Assembly (NCBI GenBank): GCA_029339505.1
Contig: JAQISU010000097.1
Coordinates: forward strand, 308,501 to 372,500
From: Unio delphinus
Taxonomy: Eukaryota; Mollusca; Bivalvia; Unionida; Unionidae
Direction of reading: 5' to 3'
DNA: 64,000 bases
In this document: one piece after another, positions 1 to 26,639 of the stretch
Layout: each line of letters begins with the position of its first letter
Position numbering within the stretch: position 1 is the first letter of the stretch
The notes under the pieces: generated by a model
The model's database searches: none
The model's input: the letters and a program-made list of their open reading frames with translations, nothing else
Told to the model about the DNA's origin: nothing
Made by a program: the position numbers and the translations under genes

Positions 1-812
1 GACACTCCAAATAGGACCAGTAGCTTTTTTCCCACCTTCGAGCTCTCCTGGTTCATATAAATACCTAACAGTGACATAACCGAGTATTGATTGTTTTGAA
101 AACAAATTTTGTGGTTTTTCAGGTACGGACTTTTTCTTAATAGCGTTGTTAGGTTTCATGTTGATTGTTCGAGTAATCACATTTTTCAGCGCAGTAAACA
201 CAGCTGGTAATCTCTTGACCCATTCACGAGATCGTTTATCCTGAATGAATTCTTTCGCGTATTGGTATCCAAATAACCGCTCAGCAAGCGTCCGATTAAA
301 TCGTTCAACAATTGCCTGATCGCGATGTAGCGCAGTATGCCTCGTCTGATGGTGACATTATGATTCTTCATCATTGACAGAACCACACCCTGAAAGTCCT
401 TGCCAGGATCAACTTGTAATAGATTTGGCCAGCGCAGAGGACCCCGCCGATATATCCTTTCAAACGCAGAAGTTACTTCAGTTGATGACTTTGTCTTTAG
501 CGGCTCTGCTTGTTTGTATCGACTCGCAACATCAACTACAGTTAGCACGTATTTGTAACCACCATCATGCGGCAGAAATAATATATCAGCCTGATGAACT
601 TCGTTAGGGACGGTCACATCAAAATGCGAGTAGTTAATTTGTTTAGGCGGTGATAGATAAATTTGCCATATCGCCTGTTTGGATAACCATTTCGCTGCAG
701 TGGTATATTTCACCGGTGCGTCGCTAGCGAGTTTACCAATTGCTGCTTTACCCCTCCAGTATCCTTTTGGAGAATAATACATAGATTCCATGTTGTTATT
801 AATTACCGGCAC
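1..812 (-). pseudogene. Polinton-type retroviral-like integrase, frameshifted, runs off the window
   Basis: A 208-codon frame (186-812) gives the front of a DDE-type integrase of the kind carried by Maverick/Polinton elements. Its core has HQADILFLPHDGG followed by YKYVLTVVDVASRY (first catalytic Asp region) and LLQVDPGKDFQG (second Asp). At about 338-350 the frame breaks. The third-acid region is readable only in a shifted frame (IVERFNRTL, about 290-335), and that frame stays open to position 1, so the C-terminal part continues beyond the window edge. The start overlaps the end of the phospholipase-like gene by 14 nt, a compact virus-like arrangement. A shorter homologous copy lies at 20622-20864 on the other strand. 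The gene is decayed. Family identity is from recognised motifs, not a search. Confidence 0.85.
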
Positions 813-1305
813 CTAACATCAATTTACCTTTCATAGCCGATTGTACTAACCACGAAGCCAACTTTTCTTTGAAGGATTTATCAATGATAGAATTCAGCGC
901 ATGAATCAATTTCACATCTGCGAGATGTCTGTGTTGTAAATTGCTGCTTTTATAAGCAGCATCATGAGCATGACACGCCTTATCAATAGTGTTTATTGGT
1001 TCTTCACCACGTCGAGGTTGATTTTGATCATCTAGTCTCATATCAAGTCTGGTTCCGGGTCCACAATAACTATACCCTGGAAGGTGTTTTTTCTCCTGGG
1101 ATCTTTGCCCATGGTGTTCCTGGGAGTTTTACTAACTTGGCTGCAATATCACCTCCTCGTTTTTTTTTAAAGAAACAAATTTAAATTTCATTGTACTACA
1201 TTGTACGCACTTACCAGAAAGTGCTGATCGGTTATTTTTAGTTGTAATCGTCGTCAAGTCATCTGTGCCAGTACGCGCCTTACATTTCACACAATATAGA
1301 TTCTT
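799..1305 (-). pseudogene. Zinc-ribbon plus phospholipase A2-like protein of a Polinton/adintovirus-like element, broken
   Basis: Two parts of one likely protein are visible in different frames. Part one (about 1132-1305) is a zinc ribbon with LYCVKCKARTG and later GKCVQC, the two Cys pairs about 30 residues apart; it ends at a stop at 1132-1134. Part two (799 to about 1100) is phospholipase A2-like: a calcium-loop motif YCGPGTRLD (about 1045-1070) and the catalytic helix CHAHDAAY (about 950-972), ending with a lysine/glycine-rich tail. A reading break lies near the A-rich run at 1087-1092. Parvoviruses and adintovirus-like elements use such domains to breach membranes during entry; whether this relic ever did so is inference. 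No in-frame Met is seen near the N terminus. The gene is divergent from the ATPase at 1323. Confidence 0.75.
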
Positions 1306-1322
1306 AATATATTTATAATAAC

Positions 1323-1984
1323 ATGAATGTATTTGATTATTCAGCTACCCGACGACGGGAACCTATTAAACACATTGCGATGTTGCCGAATTCTATTCGC
1401 GCGATTATAATCGGACCATCTGGAAGCAGCAAGACACAACTGCTACTTAATTTGATAACGAGATGGATGAATTGGAAGAAATTGTATTTGGTCGCCCCGA
1501 GTGTAGACGATCAACGATGCTATGAATTGTTAAAGGATGCTAACGAGAGAGCAATAGAAATCAACGGCGAAAGTATTATTGAATTTATAACCGATATCGA
1601 AGAAGCACCGAGCATTGATGATATCGATGGAAGTATTAACAACTTAGTCGTATATGATGATATCATGTTAGACAATCAAAAAAACCTGCCAGGATATTTT
1701 CCAGAGGCAGACACAAAAACAACGACGTGATATATGTCACTCAACGGTACACTCAAATACCAAAAGTAATCAGAGATAACTGCAATTTATTGTGTGTGTT
1801 TAACTGAGTTGACACACATACTCTTAGAAATATTTGGCAAACTTGGTGCAGTGGTGATATGGATCATAATCGATTTAGAAATTTCTTTAGTCACGCTCAG
1901 TCAATCCCACACGGATTTGTAACGATAAATTTATTAAACCCTCGGACGCGATATCGAGTCGGACTTGATAAAATATTCGGTTAA
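1323..1984 (+). pseudogene. Polinton-type genome-packaging ATPase (FtsK/A32-like), frameshifted
   Basis: The open part (1323-1730, 135 codons) starts MNVFDYSATRR and contains a Walker A P-loop GPSGSSKT at about residues 33-40, and a Walker B-like hydrophobic stretch ending in acidic residues (LVVYDDIM, about residues 108-115). This is the pattern of the FtsK/HerA-type packaging ATPases encoded by Polintons and adeno-like viruses. Near 1690-1700 the frame is lost. The rest of the protein (RYTQIPKVIRDNCN, then HGFVTINLLNPRTRYRVGL) is readable in another frame with one internal TGA, ending at TAA 1982-1984. A homologue on the minus strand lies at about 19600-20051. The gene is divergent from the PLA2/integrase pair, so a shared promoter in the AT-rich 1300-1322 gap is plausible. 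Confidence 0.82.
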
Positions 1985-1989
1985 CCCAT

Positions 1990-2149
1990 AGCAGCAGAGG
2001 GGGCGCGACAACAACTTGGCGTCCTTTTTTTACGCCTTTGAGAAGGCGTTGGTTTGCCTCGTCGACGCCTTTTTTTACGATTTACGAAGAAGCTTCAGTT
2101 TGCCTCGTCGACGCCTATAAAAGTTGTCCGATTCGCCCCCTCTGCTGCT
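1990..2149. repeat. Inverted repeat flanking a duplicated GC-rich motif (possible regulatory or replication hairpin of the Polinton)
   Basis: A 16-bp perfect inverted pair (AGCAGCAGAGGGGGCG at 1990-2005 and its complement at 2134-2149) is followed inward by a second 7-bp pair (2011-2017 with 2121-2127). The roughly 100-bp loop holds two direct copies of a segment ending GCCTCGTCGACGCC (ends near 2069 and 2115), each with a T7 run in front. It lies just downstream of the ATPase stop and just upstream of a TATA-like box and a short ORF. Function is unknown. Confidence 0.7.
2116..2123 (+). promoter_or_regulatory. TATA-like box (TATAAAAG)
   Basis: A good TATA match lies in the right half of the inverted-repeat region, about 95 nt before the ATG at 2216. 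Polinton genes commonly carry their own short promoters, so this may have driven the gene whose first codons remain at 2216. This is only a motif match. Confidence 0.35.
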
Positions 2150-2215
2150 GATTGCAACTTTTCAGGTTTGTTAAATATAACAATTACAAAATAAAATCAT
2201 ACTAAGAAGTAGAAA

Positions 2216-2374
2216 ATGTTCATCAAAGGTTTACACAATGTAGACTCGTTTAGATTAAGTTTTTACATGCTACTTAAGTACCGTCTCACTGAAAATTGCA
2301 TAGACCCAGATCAGTCGTCGCATAATGAGTCGAAATATATGGATGCAAATAGCTTTGAGTGGACTAATCAGTGA
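2216..2374 (+). CDS. Short unassigned ORF (52 residues), possible N-terminal fragment of a Polinton gene
   Basis: An ATG at 2216 opens 52 codons (starts MFIKGLHNVDSFRLSFYML) to TGA at 2372-2374. It sits on the same strand as the ATPase, about 230 nt beyond it and downstream of a TATA-like motif. Codon use looks ordinary and the segment LTENCIDPDQSSHNESK has no stop. I recognise no domain. It may be the start of a structural gene truncated by decay, or chance. Confidence 0.3.
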   Translation: MFIKGLHNVDSFRLSFYMLLKYRLTENCIDPDQSSHNESKYMDANSFEWTNQ

Positions 2375-2719
2375 AACAATCAATACAGACCTTGATCTAC
2401 ATATATATTATATGACATTATACCAGGGTATATGTTGTGTATATATGGATTTCGTTCTGCAACCAGTGAATATGCTGTATTTTGCAGATAAACTGAGATT
2501 ACTTTGGTATAATTTTCTGTTTGCTCGTTACCTGCATTGCAATTAGCAACTAGTGTTTGCTTTTTGTTTTTCTCCAAAGTAATGACCAGGTTTCTGGGGT
2601 GGCATGTAAGGTTCATAACTGTACTAGTGTTGCATTGTTTATATTTACCTCACCAAACCAAATTTTAAAACTTTATTTTGTTTCTATCTGAAATGTCGAT
2701 TCATGTGAAATCGTATTAC

Positions 2720-19158
<16,439 letters not shown>

Positions 19159-19599
19159 CTGAAAGACCAGAAAACTATTTGTAATTTTGTTAATGTTGAC
19201 ACATTAAGTTATAAACTCCGTGCTGTCGAACAAATCCCGACTGAAAACTTACTTATGGCTAAACGGCAAATAATTGTATTTCACGAAAGGCTAGAGCAGA
19301 ATGCATGGTGAACAGAGCAGAATTTCACACCGAAATAACGTTTCCTACGACGGGTGTAAAAATACAAGCATCATTGAGGCGTTTAACCTGGTTATTCTTT
19401 TATCAATCAAAATATATTTACCTGGGTCGTCACACGTGTGTCACGACAGAGTAATGGGTGTGTAATACAGTGACAAGTTTCTCAATCAAACATTTTATCG
19501 AGACCTACACGATATTCTGACCGAGGATCATGTAAATTTTGAGTGTGCGAGAAATAATTTATGAATTTAATCCTATCTATATCCCCTTATGAATATAAT

Positions 19600-20051
19600 A
19601 TAATACATATTATCAGAAGTTTGCAGTTATCTCTAATCACTTTGGATATTTGTGTATATCGCTTGAGTAACATAAATAACGTCTGTGATTTGTGCATGCC
19701 TCGAGAAAATATCTAAGCTGGATTTGATTTAATAAATCCATCGAGATCATCCACAGATGGAGCTTCATCAACATAGGTAATAAAGTAAATACTAGCATTA
19801 CTGTCCTCCTCCAACAACTTTCCATTTTCAATAAAATCTTTAAGCATGTCGTATCACAGCTGATTATCTACAGATAATGCCACTAGATATAATTTTTCAC
19901 ATTTGAGCCATTTCATTATCAGGCTAAGGAGCAATTGCGTCTTACCAGACCCAGCTGAATTTATGATAATTGATCTGATAGAATTTAGTAACGCTGGATG
20001 ATGCTGGACTGGCTCTTGCTCTCGTTTTGCTGAGAAATCAATGATATCCAT
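19600..20051 (-). pseudogene. Polinton packaging ATPase, second copy, decayed
   Basis: From ATG at 20051 the frame reads MDIIDFSAKREQEP, a Walker A variant NSAGSGKTQLLLSL, and KLYLVALSVDNQL, then a stop at about 19854. The following part is readable in another frame (EDSNASIYFITYVDEAPSVD, about 19740-19820). A later C-terminal motif RYTQISKVIRDNCK lies near 19620-19660. The Walker B region is missing, probably deleted. It is homologous to 1323-1984 but on the opposite strand. Confidence 0.75.
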
Positions 20052-20070
20052 AATGTACAAATATTAATAC

Positions 20071-20126
<56 letters not shown>
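20071..20126. repeat. (AT)n microsatellite
   Basis: About 28 AT dinucleotides between the divergent ATPase and zinc-ribbon/PLA2 remnants of the second Polinton copy. Confidence 0.95.
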
Positions 20127-20129
<3 letters not shown>

Positions 20130-20201
20130 GTTCGATGCAGAGAACTCACTACCATGAGTTAATTAATAATACAAACTACAAGGAATAAAAAGTGTGCACT
20201 T

Positions 20202-20599
20202 ACAGGTAAGTGTATAACATGTGATGCAAAAATATAAATGTATTACTAATAAAACAGGCATAGATGCCGCTGCTTATGTGGGATAAAATAACAGGAGCTC
20301 CATGGTTTAAATATCCCGGTATAAAAATCATCTTCCTGGACATCATTATTGTGGTCCAAGAACACGGCTTGATATCCGACTTCATGAACGAGACCAAGCA
20401 GGACTCGGGAAGTATCCAATAAATGCAATTAATCAAGAGTGTCACGTTCATGATATTGCATACAAAAATAAAGATTTACATTGGCATATTGCTGATGAAA
20501 TTTTTTTAAACACTTTAAAGTCAGTAACAAATAACCCGTACTAATGTTCTGTTAAGATTTGCAATGAAAGATAAGCTAGTGCTAGGGGCCAGTAATTAG
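20202..20599 (+). pseudogene. Zinc-ribbon plus phospholipase A2-like protein, second Polinton copy, broken
   Basis: A zinc-ribbon scrap (TGKCITCDAKI, then a stop) lies at 20202-20237. The phospholipase-like part is readable from about 20320: HLPGHHYCGPRTRLD (a calcium-loop-like motif with Arg in place of the second Gly of the first copy) and CHVHDIAY (catalytic His-Asp, about 20434-20457), to a stop at about 20541-20543. A lysine/glycine tail (MKDKLVLGASN) in another frame ends at 20597-20599. The layout matches the first copy, where this gene is also followed directly by integrase. It is non-functional. Confidence 0.72.
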
Positions 20600-20621
20600 T
20601 CTGCTGATTATTATCATTATA

Positions 20622-20864
20622 ATGGAATCGATTTATTAATGCCCAAGAGGATATTGGTGAGTTAGAGCAACTATTAGTAACCTAGCCGATGCACCAGGTG
20701 TTGCACGTTTTGATGCTGCAGATTGGTTAGCACGACATGCAATACGGCAAATGTATCTACCACCTCAAAACATTCAGTACGCACATTTTGACGTCAGCAC
20801 TCCCAATGATGTTCATCAGGCTGACATTTTGATTTTATCAGTTGATAATATTAAAATTGGTTGA
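20622..20864 (+). pseudogene. Polinton integrase, second copy, N-terminal fragment
   Basis: One frame from ATG 20622 to TGA 20862-20864 carries two internal stops (TAA at codon 6, TGA at codon 13) and matches the first copy along its length: PPQNIQYAHFDVSTPNDVHQ (about 20760-20820) and ADILIL. It ends right after the position equivalent to ADILFL in the other copy, before the catalytic core, so the element was truncated or interrupted here. Next to it are three tandem copies of GTAGTGTGACTGTCAGTGG (about 20935-20990). Confidence 0.75.
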
Positions 20865-20998
20865 CGTCAACGCGATAACAAGAAGCACATACCCGTAAAA
20901 CGACATGAATCTTTTTCAAAACAACCATTACTGCGTAGTGTGACTGTCGGTGGGTAGTGTGACTGTCAGTGGGTAGTGTGACTGTCAGATATTTTTTT

Positions 20999-21211
20999 AA
21001 TGAACCTGGTGAACGTGAAGAGGGACAAATTATTGATCCAGTTTGTGAGTGTAACCACACACAAATTACCAGCGTGGTATGATCCACGGGTAGACAGGCA
21101 ATCTATGAACTAAATTGCACTGCTCCTCAATGTGGATTTGTACGTGAACAATTACAAATAATTACTGAAGATACAACCACAGTCACTTGTGTGAACTGGC
21201 TCCTCAACATC
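20999..21211 (+). pseudogene. Cys-containing coding remnant, unassigned, likely Polinton-related
   Basis: In one frame the DNA reads FNEPGEREEGQIIDPVCECN, one TGA, then YELNCTAPQCGFVREQLQII and a stop shortly after. A C-x-C pair followed by C-x4-C resembles a degenerate zinc-binding ribbon. I do not recognise the family. It lies beside the truncated second integrase on the same strand, so association with that element is inference. Confidence 0.35.
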
Positions 21212-21534
21212 GATTACATTTAAGACAAGGTCATCAATCACATTTTGGTGACTAAGACTACTATTAATACTATCCAAGATAGACTGTCTTGGAGTATTAC
21301 TTGAATACTCTCACAACATTATTCTTTTACAGCTCGCACTGTTATTATTCTGTCGCTGTTTCCGTGTCATTATACATTCAGCATCGAGATCAAAGTCACG
21401 CTTTTTTATGGGGTCACATTGCTTATTACCAGCTATTGTTTCCTTTACTACATCATCGTTATTGCCGATAGTTTCGTTCATTTACATTTAAGTCTATATT
21501 CTCCTGATTCGAGACACTGCCACATAAACTAAAT

Positions 21535-21975
21535 TGTAGATTATCATCTCTAGGTATATGTTTAAATAGATATAACGCATAAACAAACTGCCTTCACAGT
21601 ATATCCTTGTTCATAATATGGTTTGTCAAGATCAGTTAGCGTTCCTTGTTTGGAAGTTTTGCTTAACGTTACACCATCTTCAACGTGATTTAATCGAACA
21701 GGATAACCTTTGTCAAGGATAATCCAAGTATCGTGTACTTCCGCAATAACCTTTAGTCTAAAAATGTATATTTGCTTGTGACTTCGTAGAACGTCGAGAT
21801 ACTTAATAATCATCGCTGTTCGCTGGTCAATAATTAAAGCATATTACAAGATTCTAAATGTTGACCACACATAAAACGCAGCATCGTCGCGAAACTCTCT
21901 CTTGGCGCCACGAATGCTATCAATCGGTCTCATACGTTGGATTAACCAGAGTTCGCCTCGGCAAGTCTGGGGTTA
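21535..21975 (-). pseudogene. Unassigned coding remnant (two blocks) between Polinton-like pieces
   Basis: Two blocks read like old protein. About 21860-21960 gives RPIDSIRGAKREFRDDAAFY then VWSTF. 21562-21813 is an 83-codon frame with DTWIILDKGYPVRLNHVED and LDKPYYEQGYTVKAV. A stop separates them. The amino-acid composition is protein-like and neighbours on both sides are Polinton-like, but no domain is recognised. Confidence 0.35.
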
Positions 21976-22039
21976 TTCTGTCACGATCAAATCTCTCCTT
22001 GAGTAGCTTGAGTAGGTTTAATTACAGATAAATTCCTCC

Positions 22040-22040
22040 A

Positions 22041-22084
<44 letters not shown>
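22040..22084. repeat. (AT)n microsatellite
   Basis: About 22 AT dinucleotides; no other feature is attached. Confidence 0.95.
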
Positions 22085-22086
<2 letters not shown>

Positions 22087-22189
22087 TTTAGAAGTTTAGC
22101 TTTTATCATATAATGCTTCAAACAAAGATTAAGTATGCGGCTGATGATTGTCTCTACAATCCCTTGATACAAAGACAGCATAAATGAAT

Positions 22190-23319
22190 TTGGTTGATAC
22201 CATTTAGAAAGAGTGCGAAGAGGAAGTCCAGGACCAAAGTAAGGTTTAGAATGTTACAAAGGAATCCTGGGAAAAACGCAGTTCCGCGTAGAATGCTGTG
22301 TTAAAACATACAGAGAGCAAACATACAGAGAGCAGAAACAATAGTATCATTTATAAAAATAACTTTGTGTTGAATTTCCCATAAACATGCTGAAGATAAT
22401 CTCGCAATACATTTATGCTAATAAAATTAACTATTCAGCCAAAATAAGATTACTGTATAAATGGAGTTAGGAGAAATTGTAGCACATCCCGCCATATAAG
22501 ATTGAGAAAACATGTGATGATATCATCAGAAATTGCCAACTAAAAAAAAAGTCGATTCAGATAATACTGGTTATCTTAGATTTACTGCTGCGGAAATTAT
22601 ATATCACATATTTATTTACGATTAATTTCACAGACTGGTCATAAAAACGTCCTGTGTTTGATCAAATTGATTCAGATTCAAATAATACTTCTTTGAATAA
22701 TTAGCAAGCTATTACAGTCAGATTTGCAAAATTGGAAATAGTCATATTTGCTCAAAGTTTTAACCGACAAATGTACACCTTCCCACCATGTCAATACCTG
22801 GTGGGTTCTATTTTGCGCTCCCCAAGGTATATCGTGGGAGATTGTGCATAAATCTATTGAACGTAGAGAAGGCCCCAGTGTATATTTTATATGTAATGTA
22901 TTCCTCAACCAGCAATGTGCTTAGGACAGCACACCATATAATTTGAACTAACTTAATACTACCAGTGTACATGTAATATATAGAGATATAGATAGATGTA
23001 AAAGAAAACATGTGAATAAAAAAAACATGCAAACAGCGGCTCTGTTCTGGCAAGGATTGGTAAATAAGAACTTTAGTGATGTAAGTGTTACGCATAAAGA
23101 AGTGGCAATGTTCAAATGAGAACTATAGCAATGTGAGTTAAGTGGAGGTGTATGCATTCCCACAAATAGGATCCCATAATTATGTCAGTTAAGATCATAT
23201 GTTGTGCCGGATTAAACACATTTATGGTTGAATTATTCACGAAATATGAAAATATTAATGCAATGGTATCCAAATCTCTGATCAACTTGATCCTGATAAA
23301 AAAATATGTACGATTTTGA
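22190..23319. other. No gene or element recognised
   Basis: AT-rich sequence with only short frames on both strands and no motif that I can name. Confidence 0.4.
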
Positions 23320-23556
23320 ACTACTACAGGAAAGAAGGTACTAAGAGAGATATGCATTACTAGCCGAATACCCCTTTATAAACTTACTTCAGCAGGCGAT
23401 GACACAGTCAATGGGCAACTGATGAAAACAGACAAGCTAAACAATTGTTTTGCACTCGCAAACGCAATTGAGAAAATTAGATCAGAACTGTCTCATGATT
23501 ACGAACACAAAAAAATGAATGCGCGTGTAAGAGAGTTGAGAAAAGATTATGTGTGA
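23320..23556 (+). pseudogene. Unassigned 78-codon open segment with no start Met
   Basis: A frame opens after a TGA at 23317-23319 and runs to TGA 23554-23556. Its second half is highly charged and helical in character (LANAIEKIRSELSHDYEHKK, then MNARVRELRKDYV). It has no nearby Met at the front, so it may be an exon end or a decayed transposon gene. A possible acceptor (TTACTTCAG) lies at about 23383-23391. Confidence 0.3.
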
Positions 23557-23589
23557 TTGCGAAAGTGACAGTAGTGACAACAGGATGAT

Positions 23590-24960
23590 ATGACATTATA
23601 ATATCATTAGCCATTTAATTTCCTGTTTTCCACAGGAACATCAATGACTATCATTCGTCCACCAACACCTACAAGCAAAATTGTTTCATCTGAGAGTATA
23701 ACAGCGATTGCTCTGTAATTAGCAGCATCGAATGTTTGTCTAAACAAATCTAGATGTTCTAGCCAGAATTAGTAGGTCGGATACACAACGTCGAGAAATC
23801 TCGCTGAGGTATTTGCAACCAAGAATCTATATTCTGATCACGCTCCATGAATGTCATCAAACGATGAATAATAGCACGTGCAACGAGATTTTTTTCAGAG
23901 TTATGTCGGCTGATATCTTGAAACGCTGTACATACATATTTTGGTACTGCGACTCCTTGATGTGATGCGATATGCCAGGCAAATGAGCCAACTGGTGTTC
24001 ATGTGATCGAGTCTGATGTCATTGTCAACCATGTAATCGTTGATATTCCGCGGCTGTCCGTGAAAGAGAGCAGCCGTTGTTCTTCAGCGAGTGATGGGGA
24101 CATTACTGGCATCCAGAACGAAGTTTGGTCAATGTCATATTTCACTGAAGTGATTCAGTTGCAGCTGGATAATCTCCTTTAGTGTTACTGATAATATCGT
24201 CGTCCCTTCAATGTTTTTTTGAACGAGAGCAACTGTGTATTTGGCCCGAAAGATGACGTTTCTAATATCTCTGCAGAAACCAAAGATATGCGACAGTGGT
24301 ATTGCACAGCTAAATCTTCTCTGAGCATCAATTTGATTGTTGTGTACCATATTAAAATTAGTATTTATAAACTATTAATCTCTAACTTCAACGTCGGCAG
24401 CTGCAGAGTGGATTGTGGTCTCCGAAAAGACATAAGGTCAATATTCATCAACAGTATCATTTGCGAACATCATCGACGTACCAGCGGAATATCTTCAATA
24501 TTGTCGTAGCAACATCAACGTCAATGAGGCACGCTTCATTCCTTTACCATCAATAACATATCGTGCACTGCTGAATAATGCCATAATTACGTCATTAACA
24601 AATCCACACTGTGCATCACAGTATGGATTGACATCGACTTTTACAAGTCTACCCTGAACTTCAATTAATGCCTCGGCGGACAAGTAATATATCCATGTAC
24701 GCTGGACTTGTAGTTCAATTCGACCAGGTTGGTTTGGTTCTTGCGCTTCATAACTATAATACTGATAATAACGTACAGATTCATCCTGAGTACTGGTGCG
24801 TCCATGTCAAATGCTGGTCCAGATACACGTTTGAATATTATTTATATTTGCTGCTTACTAAATTGCAAGGAGATAAGCCACTACCCGCTACAAAATTTGG
24901 TTATATTTCCAGCTTCATTACCGGCTAATTCTTTCAACCGTTCATTTTCAGCTTGATTTT
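23590..24960 (-). pseudogene. Capsid-like remnant of a Polinton/adintovirus-like element, multiply broken
   Basis: Pieces in several frames follow one order on the minus strand: VSGPAFDMDAPVLRMNL (about 24790-24840), YYLSAEALIEVQGRLVKVDV with NDVIMALFSSARYVIDGKGM (24495-24690), IPLSHIFGFCRDIRNVIF (about 24240-24300), and near the left end YRAIAVILSDETILLVGVGG then RMIVIDVPVEN (about 23600-23740). Stops and frameshifts separate them. The blocks look like the large structural-protein family found beside Polinton genes in invertebrates; that is a recollection of family character, not a search result. The gene lies about 3 kb from the second ATPase/PLA2/integrase cluster. Confidence 0.5.
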
Positions 24961-25140
24961 TTATTTTACTAACATTTTCAGGCATAACTTCAATACTGGC
25001 AAATTTTACTGGCTGCGGTTTTCATCGTATTAAACGTGCTAGTCTATCCTTGATTGTTGAGAATGATTTACTAGCAACATCACCAACAACACCAATAACT
25101 ATATCACGAACAACCTCAATAGCTTTCATTCACAGTTATT
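24930..25140 (-). pseudogene. Polinton-associated coding remnant upstream of the capsid-like gene
   Basis: A near-continuous minus frame reads MKAIEVVRDIVIGVVGDVAS, KSFSTIKDRLARLIR, one TGA, then FASIEVMPENVSKIKNQAEN and ERLKELAGNEAGN. It may be the N-terminal part of the adjacent capsid-like gene or a separate small protein. It has one internal stop and no recognised domain. Confidence 0.4.
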
Positions 25141-25734
25141 TTACAATTAGTATTGCTTTCTGAGCTATCCTTCTGAATAGGCTCTGAACAACACCCTCGA
25201 GTCCATCATCATAGATCGCTTTATACGTAGGTAATCGCACATGTATCACTTTGACCATTACAAGCCCACGTAGAGCGTTATGTATGATCGTTGTATTTTT
25301 TTGTTCTGATCTATTTATTTATCTCAATAACTGCTGTAATCATCAACGATTTCATGAGAGATAAATAATAATGTCCATGATACATGATATTGTAAAAAAT
25401 ATTTGACAAATAGCAGTCGCTTCATTGTTGATGTCTGGGGAATTATTGCCCTCTCGTCTTCCGCGAATTTAAATTTCTAGTCTCTCCACGTCGGCATGGA
25501 CGTTAATGGTACATGAGGTAATAAGACCACTTCTTCGAGTAGCAATACCACTTACAGATTGTTCGTATGATTCTCGTCAGCTGAATATATTTGTTTTCTA
25601 ATTTATGTTTGAATTTAACAAAATTTTCGTCACACTTTTTGATGCTCTGAAGATTATTAGCGATGATAAATATATATTAATCTAATTATCGTATCTCATA
25701 TTTTTAACACATTTGGGTTCTGCATATCTCACTC

Positions 25735-26500
25735 ATTCATTTATGTATCTAGTATTTGGTCTGCATCCGTGATAGCAGCGTTACCTTCAGGCGTAAATAT
25801 ATCAATTAAATTAAAAGGCGATGGTTGTGGTTGAGGAGGTTGTGGTTTAGGAGATTGAGAGGGTGGTGTTAGAGGTGTTTTTTTTTATTTTATTTTTTTT
25901 CGTCATTTTAGGTTGATATCATCTCCTGTCTAGCTTTTCCAAGTTGAATCTTCATTTATTCTTCTTTTTTTCCCTTTCTTGTCTTATTCGTTCAGGCGTA
26001 CTGCCTGGTTTACAATGTCAAACTGATTAACACCTCAGATTTAATCTGCGGACTATTAGTAACTATACGATTTACGTCCTTAACCCAATCGGCAGATTTC
26101 AGAGTGTCAACATATTCGGGTGTTACAAACATATCTCTATAATGATATCCAAAACGCGGCAATACTTATCTTTTGCTCTGGGTCCTTGATAGCGGCACTA
26201 CCCTCAATCGTAAATTTATTTGCAATGTTTTTGAAGGAGGTTGTGGTTCAGGAGGTTGCTGGGCTGGTGATTGTATTAACAGCCAGACAGTGTCTCAAGA
26301 GCTTTTTGATCTGCCTCAGCTGCTTTAACACTGTTTGTTTTGTTGGTTCCACATTTGATTTAAATAAATGTTCTGTGCCTTTTTTTAAGTTCCACCTGAG
26401 ACTCCTGACGCTCTTTATTTGACTCATCACGGACGGGAAGATATTTTTGAATTGTCTCTAGTTGATATCGAGCTAGTTTAATTGTACGAGATCCAATGTT
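25735..26500 (-). pseudogene. Pro/Gln-rich remnant with a duplicated segment, Polinton-associated
   Basis: The segment at about 25755-25880 reads SPPSQSPKPQPPQPQPSPFN and IFTPEGNAAITDADQIL. A related but more decayed version lies at about 26150-26300 (NKFTIEGSAAIKDPEQKI, with PPEPQPP nearby in another frame). Between them FVTPEYVDTLKSADWVKDVN (about 26060-26130) is readable. So the gene, or the region, is partly duplicated. No domain is recognised; association with the flanking element is inference. Confidence 0.4.
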
Positions 26501-26639
26501 TAGCGTTATTATTGATATAATAATGATTTAATTACGCCAACTGACCGCTTTTTTAACCACACACATGGTGACGCCACAGTTATATCGAGGGCGGACATTT
26601 CATAGATACCGAGTACCGAAAGAGGTGGGATGTATTATT

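Noticed and set aside
374..607. 77-codon plus-strand frame
   Set aside because: It is antisense to the integrase, whose motifs are on the minus strand.
2380..2616. TM6-TM7 exon of the receptor in the 78-codon minus frame
   Set aside because: It lacks a suitable hydrophobic helix and the conserved class B TM6/TM7 motifs, and has no fitting acceptor phase.
24668..24956. Plus-strand frames of 75-86 codons
   Set aside because: They are antisense to the capsid-like minus-strand blocks, which have a more protein-like pattern.
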